A DNA stretch of 6,460 bases from JACZST01 sp964195155 (GTDB lineage: Bacteria; Actinomycetota; Acidimicrobiia; Spongiisociales; UBA5794). This document shows, in pieces, positions 1-5,816 of the stretch. Each line of letters begins with the position of its first letter. The first letter of the stretch is position 1. The notes under the pieces are model-generated. The model worked only from the letters and a program-made list of their open reading frames with translations, was not told the DNA's origin and ran no database searches. The stretch is taken from NCBI GenBank assembly GCA_964195155.1, contig CAXMOP010000076.1, positions 1-6,460 on the forward strand. The letters are read 5' to 3'. Position numbers and translations under genes: made by a program.

Positions 1-1
1 G

Positions 2-937
2 GGCGACAACTCGTTCAACGACGCTGCAGCTTGTGGTGTAGACACCGCCGTGTTTTACACGGGCGTCTCGTTCACCGAGATCACTCCGGTCGACGCGTCT
101 GCCCGCGGAACCGACCTGCAGCTGCAGGCCGAGAACTCGGCTCTCGTCATCGGTAACGGATTCTCCTTCGAGGGTGCGTTCCCGGACGTGTGTGAGAACA
201 ACCCGGATGTGAACTTCGCCATCACCGACTCGGGGATGTTGAACTTTGGTGCAGATCCGGTTGGTCCATACTGCGACAACACTCGCGGCATGATTTTCGC
301 CGAGCATGAGGGCTCGTTCCTCGTGGGCGTCGCCGCTGCCATGACGAGCACGACCGGCAAGGTCGGGTTTATCGGTGGTGTCAGCGGAATTGGCCTCATC
401 GAGCGCTTCGAGGCTGGCTATGAAGCCGGCGTCTGGGCGGTTGATCCGACCATCGAGATCGTGTCTGAGTATGTCACCGCCTTCCCGGACTTTGACGGGT
501 TCGCCTCACCTGACCGTGGTCGGGAGATTGGTTCGGCGATGTATGACGAGGGCGCTGATGTCATCTACAGCGCCGCCGGCCTCACCGGTTCGGGTACGCA
601 CCTTGCTGCCAAGGACAGCTCCGAGGCAACCGGCACGAAGGTGTGGAGCATCGGAGTCGACTCCGACGAATACCAGACCCAGGACGAGGCGGTACGCGAG
701 TACATCCTCACGTCGATGCTCAAGCGGGTCGACACTGCGGTGTTCAATGCGATCATTGATCATCTGAATGGCAACTTCACTGCCGGACCGAGCGAGTACA
801 ACCTCGCCTCTGGCGGCGTTGGCTACTCACAGAGTGGTGGGTTCCTCAGTGCTGAGACCGTTGCTGCGATCGACGGCTTTGCGGCCGACATCGTTTCCGG
901 TGCGATTGCCGTACCGAGCGTCCCTGCTGAGGGCTAA
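2..937 (+). CDS. BMP/PnrA-family ABC transporter substrate-binding lipoprotein, 5'-truncated by window
   Basis: The open frame enters from the window edge and ends with TAA at 935-937, giving a 311-residue fragment. It is the extracytoplasmic binding protein of the adjacent ABC importer. The BMP family (TmpC/PnrA, BmpA, Med-like) binds purine or other nucleosides, so nucleoside uptake is the likely role; the exact substrate cannot be read here. Visible family blocks, numbered within the fragment, are GDNSFNDAA (1-9, the D-x-S-F-N ligand motif), VIGNGFSF (49-56), FAITD (72-76), AEHEGSFLVG (100-109), TGKVGFIGG (118-126), YDEGADVIYSAAG (181-193), IGVDSDEY (217-224), LTSMLKRVD (236-244) and GGVGYSQSGG (271-280). 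The signal peptide, lipobox and first strand lie upstream of the window. A GTG at base 50 is not the start, because family-conserved sequence precedes it. The fragment has Cys at 11, 64 and 91. The ATPase and permease genes follow on the same strand. Confidence 0.95.
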   Translation, partial: GDNSFNDAAACGVDTAVFYTGVSFTEITPVDASARGTDLQLQAENSALVIGNGFSFEGAFPDVCENNPDVNFAITDSGMLNFGADPVGPYCDNTRGMIFAEHEGSFLVGVAAAMTSTTGKVGFIGGVSGIGLIERFEAGYEAGVWAVDPTIEIVSEYVTAFPDFDGFASPDRGREIGSAMYDEGADVIYSAAGLTGSGTHLAAKDSSEATGTKVWSIGVDSDEYQTQDEAVREYILTSMLKRVDTAVFNAIIDHLNGNFTAGPSEYNLASGGVGYSQSGGFLSAETVAAIDGFAADIVSGAIAVPSVPAEG

Positions 938-950
938 TCGAGTGAATTGA

Positions 951-965
951 GCCGCGCTGCGCGGC
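951..965 (+). other. Small GC-rich hairpin in the intergenic gap
   Basis: GCCGCG (951-956) and CGCGGC (960-965) form a perfect six-pair stem with a three-base loop, 13 bases after the stop of the binding-protein gene. No T-run follows on the + strand, so it is not an intrinsic terminator by itself. It lies just upstream of the strong terminator hairpin and could help stabilise the 3' end of the upstream mRNA. In G+C-rich DNA such a short palindrome may also occur by chance. Confidence 0.35.
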
Positions 966-974
966 AAACATGAC

Positions 975-1010
975 AGAACGGGACCGGGCTATGCTCGGTC
1001 CCGTTCTTTT
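975..1010 (+). terminator. Intrinsic terminator between binding-protein and ATPase genes
   Basis: AGAACGGGACCG (975-986) is perfectly complementary to CGGTCCCGTTCT (996-1007). The stem can extend inward by three pairs, one of them G-U, to a three-base loop at 990-992. The stem is followed directly by a short T-run (TTTT, 1007-1010, the first T being paired). This is a classic Rho-independent terminator shape, although the T-run is short. It begins 38 bases after the binding-protein stop and ends 17 bases before the ATPase start, which leaves no room for a new promoter between them. It probably acts as a leaky attenuator that lowers expression of the ATPase and permease genes relative to the binding protein. 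Confidence 0.85.
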
Positions 1011-1015
1011 GTGCC

Positions 1016-1030
1016 GGGAGGAGTGGCTTG
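1016..1030 (+). promoter_or_regulatory. Shine-Dalgarno and TTG start of the ATPase gene
   Basis: GGGAGGAG at 1016-1023 is a near-perfect ribosome-binding site placed a few bases before TTG at 1028. The other nearby candidate, GTG at 1024, is out of frame and meets a stop after two codons. The translation from TTG begins INAIELIGITKRF, as expected for the first strand of an ABC domain. A strong Shine-Dalgarno paired with a weak start codon fixes this as the start. Confidence 0.8.
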
Positions 1031-2554
1031 ATCAACGCGATCGAACTGATCGGTATCACCAAGCGTTTCCCCGGTGTAGTCGCCAATGACGATGTCTCCC
1101 TGACCGTCGAAACCGGAGAGATTCACGCCATCTGCGGCGAGAACGGCGCCGGCAAGTCGACGCTCATGAAGATTCTGTACGGGATGCAGCCTGCCGACGA
1201 GGGCCGCATGATCGTCAATGGCGAAGAAGTCCATTTCAGGTCGCCCAGCGATGCCATCGCCAAGGGAATCGGGATGGTCCATCAGCACTTCATGCTTGCC
1301 GACCAGCTGTCGGTGCTCGAGAACGTGATCATGGGTTCGGAACCGATGCGTAGCCTCGGGAGGATCGATTTCGACGAGGCTCACAGGCATTTGGCGCAGG
1401 TGAGCGAGGCGTACGGTTTGACCGTCCACCCCGATGATTTCGTGGAGACCCTTGAGGTCGGGGAACGTCAGCGGGTCGAGATCATCAAGGTGCTCTATCG
1501 CGGTGCTCGGATCCTCATCCTGGACGAGCCGACGGCTGTGCTGGTTCCGCAGGAGGTCGAAGAGTTGTTCCGCAATCTGCGCGAGCTCAAGGATGCTGGA
1601 TCGACGATCCTGTTTATCGACCACAAGCTCGAGGAGGTGCTGACCATCGCCGACACCATCACGGTGCTCAGAGCGGGCCGCAGTGTCGCCACGGTCAAGC
1701 CCGAAGATGTGACCGCCGCCGACCTTGCCGAGTTGATGATCGGATCGGAGCTGCCGACGCCTGAAACCAGTGTGTCGACGGTGACCGATGAGGTGGCGGT
1801 GTCGGTGAAGGGAATCACCGTGCTGGATGAAGACGAGCGCCCGATTGTCGACGACGTTTCCTTCGATGTTCATCGTGGCGAGATCTTGGGCATTGCCGGC
1901 GTCGAGGGCAATGGACAGACGGAACTCATCGATGCGCTTGTGGGCATCCGTGCCGTCGATACCGGGTCCATCGAAATCAAGGGTCTCGATGTCGCCGAGC
2001 GCAGTGTTCGCGAGCGGCGCGAGGCCGGACTCGCCTATGTTCCCCAGGACCGCCAACGCGACGGCCTCCTGTTTGGCTCCCCCCTGTGGGAGAACGCGGC
2101 GCTGGGCCATCAGACGCTCCCGCCGTTCGCAAAGGGCATCTGGTTCGATCGCGTCGGAGCCAGGGAGCGGACGGAGCACATTCGCAAAGAGTTCGATGTT
2201 CGGACCCCCAACATCGAAGTGATGGCCCACGCCCTATCCGGGGGAAATCAGCAAAAGCTCATCGTTGGTCGGGAGATGACCTCGGAGCCGGAGTTGTTCA
2301 TCGCCGCCCATCCGACCCGCGGCATCGATGTCGGCGCTCAGGGAGAGGTGTGGGAGGATCTTCGACGGGCTCGAGCCGCTGGCATGGCCACGGTGTTGGT
2401 ATCCGCCGACCTCGAGGAACTCATCGGCCTGTCGGATACGATCGTCGTGATGCTGCGCGGCAAGATCGTCGCCCGGCTCGATCCCGAGACGGTGACGCCG
2501 CGTGACCTCGGGTCTTACATGACAGGCGCCGCCGTCGCTGAGGGCACGCCATGA
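1028..2554 (+). CDS. BMP-type (nucleoside) ABC transporter ATP-binding protein, two fused nucleotide-binding domains
   Basis: This 508-residue cytoplasmic ATPase powers the importer and is related to Bacillus YufO/NupO and, more distantly, RbsA. Domain 1 (about 4-240) has Walker A GENGAGKST (37-45), Q-loop Q86, signature LEVGERQ (142-148), Walker B ILILDEPTA (162-170, catalytic E167) and H-loop H199. Domain 2 (about 256-500) has a degenerate Walker A, GVEGNGQTE (291-299, Q297 in place of Lys), a canonical signature LSGGNQQK (403-410), and a degenerate Walker B, LFIAAHPTRGIDVGA (423-437), with Ala and His where Asp and Glu normally sit. The H-loop position reads SADLEE (D461). Only one ATP site is thus expected to hydrolyse, as is usual for this family. 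The Glu at 143 in place of the signature Ser is odd. The length is normal for the family. The stop overlaps the ATG of permease 1 (ATGA at 2551-2554). The sugar-importer paralogue is less likely given the BMP and permease neighbours. Confidence 0.95.
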   Translation: MINAIELIGITKRFPGVVANDDVSLTVETGEIHAICGENGAGKSTLMKILYGMQPADEGRMIVNGEEVHFRSPSDAIAKGIGMVHQHFMLADQLSVLENVIMGSEPMRSLGRIDFDEAHRHLAQVSEAYGLTVHPDDFVETLEVGERQRVEIIKVLYRGARILILDEPTAVLVPQEVEELFRNLRELKDAGSTILFIDHKLEEVLTIADTITVLRAGRSVATVKPEDVTAADLAELMIGSELPTPETSVSTVTDEVAVSVKGITVLDEDERPIVDDVSFDVHRGEILGIAGVEGNGQTELIDALVGIRAVDTGSIEIKGLDVAERSVRERREAGLAYVPQDRQRDGLLFGSPLWENAALGHQTLPPFAKGIWFDRVGARERTEHIRKEFDVRTPNIEVMAHALSGGNQQKLIVGREMTSEPELFIAAHPTRGIDVGAQGEVWEDLRRARAAGMATVLVSADLEELIGLSDTIVVMLRGKIVARLDPETVTPRDLGSYMTGAAVAEGTP

Positions 2555-3666
2555 ACGGTGTCGGCCGCAAGATCGTTCTGGCTCTCGCCGCACCGGTGAT
2601 TGCGGTCGTCTTTTCCCTGGCATTGTCCTCAATAGTCCTGCTGATCTCGGGCAGCGATCCACTGGCTGCGTATTGGGACATGATCGCCAACGGGGGACGA
2701 CTGGAAACGATCGTCGACATGCTCAATCGAGCGACCCCCCTCTACCTTGCGGGCCTCGCTGCGGCCATCGGTTTTCGCATGAATCTGTTCAACATCGGCG
2801 TCGAGGGTCAATACATCCTTGCTGCGTTCGCCGCCGCCGTGGTCGGGGCCAACGTCATTCTTCCCAGCGTGTTCCACGTCGCCCTCATCATTTTTGTGGC
2901 GATGCTGGTTGGTGCAGCTTGGTCGGGGTTGGCCGGCTGGTTGAAGGTGGCCCGGGGTATCAATGAGGTTATCGGGACCATCATGCTCAACTTCATCGCC
3001 ATCGCCGGCATCATCGCCTGGTTGGCGGTCGAGTTGCGCGACGGTCCGCTCACCCCCAACTCCGGAACCAAGTTCATACCGGAGTCTGGCCAGTTGCCGA
3101 ATCTCAACAGCTGGCTCGAAATCTTTACGCGAGAGATCAGTGGTGGTCGCAAGTTGTCTGCGGTGGTGTTGCTGGCGATTGCCGCGGGGATCATCTTCCA
3201 CGTGTTTCTCAATCGGACCCGGCTCGGTTTCGATCTGCGGGCCAGCGGCTATAACCCCTTCGCAGCCCGTGCCGGAGGTGTGCCCTCCGATCGGATGATC
3301 GTGTTGGCGATGGTGTATGGCGGGGCAATGGCCGGCCTGGTGGGAATGATCGACATTCTCAGCCGGCATCACCGCTACGACGCCGACTTCACCCCGGGTC
3401 TCGGATTTGCTGGAATCGCGGTCGCCTTACTCGGTCGCAACCATGCTGTCGGGGTGGCGGTTGGTGCAATGTTCTTTGCCTTTATGGACGTGTCATCACC
3501 GATCCTTCAGATCACGGGGTCGGCCACCCGGGAGATCGTGACAATCATGCAGGGCATCATCCTGCTGTCGGCAGTGATCGCCTATGAGTCGGTGAGTCGA
3601 TATCGACAGCGTGAGGAGGCCAGAGCCGCGGCCGCGGCCCTCGCCCAAGACAAGGTGGTACCTTGA
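2551..3666 (+). CDS. BMP-type (nucleoside) ABC transporter permease 1 (YufP/NupP-like)
   Basis: This 371-residue inner-membrane permease of the BPD_transp_2 / branched-chain permease superfamily forms half of the translocation pore with the next gene product. Hydrophobic stretches that look like membrane segments lie near 8-32, 63-78, 87-103, 108-130, 138-162, 202-221, 247-269, 285-312 and 328-346. Family signatures are FNIGVEGQYILAA (80-92), INEVIGTIMLNF (137-148), LRASGYNPFAARAGGV (229-244, the cytoplasmic coupling region that contacts the ATPase) and GFAGIAVALLGRNHAVGV (285-302). The tail from about 350 is charged and Ala-rich. ATG at 2551 overlaps the ATPase stop by four bases, and GAGGG at 2540-2544 gives a well-spaced ribosome-binding site, so the start is secure and translation is probably coupled. 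The length is close to that of Bacillus homologues. Confidence 0.94.
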   Translation: MNGVGRKIVLALAAPVIAVVFSLALSSIVLLISGSDPLAAYWDMIANGGRLETIVDMLNRATPLYLAGLAAAIGFRMNLFNIGVEGQYILAAFAAAVVGANVILPSVFHVALIIFVAMLVGAAWSGLAGWLKVARGINEVIGTIMLNFIAIAGIIAWLAVELRDGPLTPNSGTKFIPESGQLPNLNSWLEIFTREISGGRKLSAVVLLAIAAGIIFHVFLNRTRLGFDLRASGYNPFAARAGGVPSDRMIVLAMVYGGAMAGLVGMIDILSRHHRYDADFTPGLGFAGIAVALLGRNHAVGVAVGAMFFAFMDVSSPILQITGSATREIVTIMQGIILLSAVIAYESVSRYRQREEARAAAAALAQDKVVP

Positions 3667-3668
3667 TG
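3652..3668 (+). promoter_or_regulatory. Shine-Dalgarno deciding the start of permease 2
   Basis: AAGGTGG at 3652-3658 lies seven bases before ATG 3666 and only four before the in-frame TTG at 3663. The spacing and the stronger codon favour ATG 3666, giving a TGATG one-base overlap with the stop of permease 1. The TTG start would add just one residue. Confidence 0.65.
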
Positions 3669-4928
3669 CTGCAGCGGATAGGTGCGCTTCCAGGGTGGGC
3701 TCGGTACGCCGTAGCGGCCGCTATCGGCGTCTTGGTCTTGACCTTTGTGCAGGCGCTGGAGCCGGGTGGGCTGGAGCGCCTGACGTCGGAGAACGCCTCC
3801 GGGGCGATGTTGCGCTGGAGCGTCCCCATCCTTCTTGCTGGTCTCGGCGGGCTGTATTCGGAGCGGGCCGGCGTGGTCAACATTGGGCTGGAGGGCATGA
3901 TGGTCCTCGGCACCTGGTTTGGGGCCTACGGCGTGCTCGTGGGAGGTCCCTGGGTGGGCCTGCTCTACGGCATGCTCGGCGGGGCCTTGGGAGGTCTGCT
4001 CCACGCCATCGCCACCGTGAGCTTCGGAGTCGACCACATCGTGTCTGGTGTGGCGATCAATCTCCTTGCTCCCGGCATGGTCCGCTTCTTGTCGTCCGAA
4101 GTTCTCACCAACTACACCGGGGGCTCGATCACCCAATCGCCTTCGGTCGAGGGTCTTGGCTCCTTCACCCTTCCGGTCCTGGCGGGTGGAACCTTCTTCG
4201 GCGCCGAGACACCCGACATTCTCGGCGCCATCGACCGCTGGGAGCTGTTCTTTGTCTCCGATGTCGCCAGCTTCATGCGCGGGTTTGCCGCTGGTGTATC
4301 GATCTTCACGCTGTTGGCGTTGGCCGCGGTCCCGGCGACGGCATGGTTGGTGTGGAAGACACGCTTTGGTTTGAGGCTGAGGATCGCCGGAGAGCATCCG
4401 ACGGCAGGTGAGTCACTCGGTGTCAACATCTACTATCAGAAGTACAAAGGCGTGATCATCAGTGGCGCTCTGTCGGGCCTTGGTGGCGCCTTTATTGCGA
4501 TGGAACTGACCGGGTTTTATCGGGAGGACCAGACTCAGGGCCGCGGTTTCATCGGTTTGGCCGCGCTCATTTTTGGCAATTGGCGGCCCGGCGGGATCCT
4601 GGTGGCTGCCTTCGTGTTCGGCTACCCGTTTGGGACGGCACTGCGCGACTTGGACGGGAGGTCCACCCACGCCCTTCTCCTCGTGGTCGTGGTGGCGCTG
4701 GCGGCGATCTTCGTGTTGTCGATCAAACGCCAGAAGGTGGTGGATGCCATTCTTTCCGGCGTGATCGCCTCCGGTTTCTTCATTTGGTATACGCTTACTG
4801 ACACAGCGCCCGACTGGCTTCCCAACACTCTTCCGTTTGCGACGGTGCTCCTCGTTCTGTTGTTCGCCGTCCAGCGGCTGCGAGTACCTGCCGCAGATGG
4901 AATGGTCTACATCAAGGGCGAGACCTAG
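3666..4928 (+). CDS. BMP-type (nucleoside) ABC transporter permease 2 (YufQ/NupQ-like)
   Basis: This 420-residue membrane permease is the partner of permease 1. Family signatures are YSERAGVVNIGLEGMMVLG (64-82), the VDHIVSGVAINLLAPG segment (122-137), LRIAGEHPTAGESLGVN (238-254, coupling helix) and RGFIGLAALIFGNWRPGG (293-310). Membrane-like segments are near 13-30, 50-65, 75-113, 121-143, 206-230, 262-282, 294-320, 335-352, 358-377 and 386-403. It is about 100 residues longer than Bacillus NupQ. The extra sequence is an N-terminal membrane segment, a loop at about 145-200, and roughly 50 residues at about 334-385 that add one or two membrane segments before the conserved-looking end LRVPAADGMVYIKGE (405-419). 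The reading frame is continuous, so this looks like a real lineage form rather than an error. ATG at 3666 is preferred over TTG at 3663. The gene ends the transporter operon, and no terminator hairpin is seen after it. Confidence 0.93.
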   Translation: MLQRIGALPGWARYAVAAAIGVLVLTFVQALEPGGLERLTSENASGAMLRWSVPILLAGLGGLYSERAGVVNIGLEGMMVLGTWFGAYGVLVGGPWVGLLYGMLGGALGGLLHAIATVSFGVDHIVSGVAINLLAPGMVRFLSSEVLTNYTGGSITQSPSVEGLGSFTLPVLAGGTFFGAETPDILGAIDRWELFFVSDVASFMRGFAAGVSIFTLLALAAVPATAWLVWKTRFGLRLRIAGEHPTAGESLGVNIYYQKYKGVIISGALSGLGGAFIAMELTGFYREDQTQGRGFIGLAALIFGNWRPGGILVAAFVFGYPFGTALRDLDGRSTHALLLVVVVALAAIFVLSIKRQKVVDAILSGVIASGFFIWYTLTDTAPDWLPNTLPFATVLLVLLFAVQRLRVPAADGMVYIKGET

Positions 4929-5003
4929 CTACTTCACGTCGCCGGCCTCCACCACTGCTCCTAAACTCTCAGTTGTCTGGTACCGCTACGGACTGGAACA
5001 TCC
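4929..5003 (+). other. Intergenic gap between the transporter and pantothenate genes
   Basis: These 75 bases separate the two functional groups. I see no stem-loop with a T-run and no good -35/-10 pair. TAAACT at 4962-4967 resembles a -10 box, but no matching -35 lies 16-18 bases upstream. A weak ribosome-binding site, GGAA (4995-4998), precedes the next ATG. Read-through from the transporter or an unrecognised promoter are both possible. Confidence 0.4.
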
Positions 5004-5816
5004 ATGGATTTCATCCTCGTCGGGCCCGGTAGGGCCGGCCTTGCCCTCTCACTACGGCTTTCTGACTCAGGCCATTCGGTCGTTGGAGTCGTCGCCCGCG
5101 ACCCGGCGGCTGCCGACGTCGCCGCAACACGGCTGCAGTCGGTCTCGCTGAATTGGGACGATGACCTTCCGAGTGCCGATCTGGTGGTGGTGGCGGTTCG
5201 TGACGACGCCATCGCTTCAGTGGCCGAACGGCTCGCCCCGATCACGTCTCGAGTCGAGGCCGTTGTTCACCTCTCCGGCCTCACCCCGGTTTCTGCGTTA
5301 GGTGGAGTCGACGGCCCCTTGCTCGGCTCGTTTCATCCGTTGCAGACGCTTCCTGATGCCGAGACCGGAGCATCGATGCTCGAAGGAGCCTGGGTAGCAG
5401 TCACCACCGAGTCCGACGTCCTCGCAGATCGGTTGTTTGCTTTGGCGACATCTATCGGAATGCATCCATTCGAGTTGGATGACGCCGCCAAGCCGATCTA
5501 CCACGCAGCGGCTGCTGCGGCAGCCAATTACCCGTTGGCGGCATTGGCCATGTCCGAGCGCCTGTTTGCGGCCGCCGGAGTCCCGTTTGAAGCGGCTGGA
5601 CCGCTTGTGGCGGCGGTGGTGGCCAACGCGGCGTCGATGGGGCCTCGTGACGCCCTGACCGGTCCGATTGTCAGAGGTGACGTTGGGACGGTGCGTGCTC
5701 AGCTCGCCGCGGTCGAGCAAGCGGTCCCCGAACTTCTGGAGCACTTCAAGGCGATGGCGAGAGCGACTGCGGCAGCTGTTGGCTCGACGGAGGCGATGAA
5801 CGAGGTGCTGCAATGA
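5004..5816 (+). CDS. Rossmann-like/DUF2520-domain putative oxidoreductase upstream of panC
   Basis: This 270-residue cytoplasmic protein is probably an NAD(P)-dependent dehydrogenase-like enzyme of the 6-phosphogluconate dehydrogenase fold; its reaction is not established. The N-terminal Rossmann domain (about 1-130) starts with FILVGPGRAG (3-12, the G-x-G-x-x-G dinucleotide loop), then VVAVRDDAI (62-70) and VVHLSG (87-92). SFHPLQTLPD (109-118) is a hallmark of the DUF2520 family. The helical C-terminal domain (about 135-268) carries AAKPIYHAAAAAAANYPLAAL (starts at 161; K163, H167 and N175 are candidate catalytic or binding residues) and ALTGPIVRGD (217-226). It lies directly upstream of panC, with ATGA overlap at 5813-5816, an arrangement also known in mycobacteria (the Rv3603c-panC pair). 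A role in pantothenate synthesis, such as ketopantoate reduction, is inference. Automatic labels such as F420-dependent reductase would be guesses. The start ATG 5004 fits the beginning of the Rossmann strand, though its ribosome-binding site is weak. Confidence 0.88.
   Translation: MDFILVGPGRAGLALSLRLSDSGHSVVGVVARDPAAADVAATRLQSVSLNWDDDLPSADLVVVAVRDDAIASVAERLAPITSRVEAVVHLSGLTPVSALGGVDGPLLGSFHPLQTLPDAETGASMLEGAWVAVTTESDVLADRLFALATSIGMHPFELDDAAKPIYHAAAAAAANYPLAALAMSERLFAAAGVPFEAAGPLVAAVVANAASMGPRDALTGPIVRGDVGTVRAQLAAVEQAVPELLEHFKAMARATAAAVGSTEAMNEVLQ

Noticed and set aside
50..52. GTG at base 50 as the start of the binding-protein gene
   Set aside because: The conserved D-N-S-F-N ligand motif is encoded upstream in the same frame, so the gene begins before the window and the GTG codes for an internal Val.
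989..2230. Long antisense open frame (413 codons) opposite the ATPase gene
   Set aside because: It lies wholly opposite a gene with unmistakable ABC ATPase motifs. The translation has no recognisable family features and is rich in His, Arg and Asp, as expected from the complement of high-GC codons.
1028..2554. Assignment of the ATPase as a ribose/sugar importer (RbsA) subunit
   Set aside because: The fused two-domain layout is shared, but the upstream BMP binding protein, the two different permeases and the AAxPTRG-DVGA motif match the BMP/nucleoside class better.
3605..3650. GC-rich repeated run (CCGCGGCCGCGG-like) near the end of permease 1
   Set aside because: It is explained by the Ala/Arg-rich C-terminal tail in a high-GC genome; it makes no terminator or recognisable repeat unit.
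3582..4397. Antisense open frame (271 codons) opposite the permease genes
   Set aside because: It is a shadow of the two permease frames; its product is very polar with no domain-like pattern. The + strand 3611-4411 frame is likewise an Arg-rich shadow.
4933..4967. Possible promoter TTCACG ... TAAACT before the DUF2520 gene
   Set aside because: The spacer would be 23 bases, too long for a standard sigma-70-type promoter, and the -35 match is poor.
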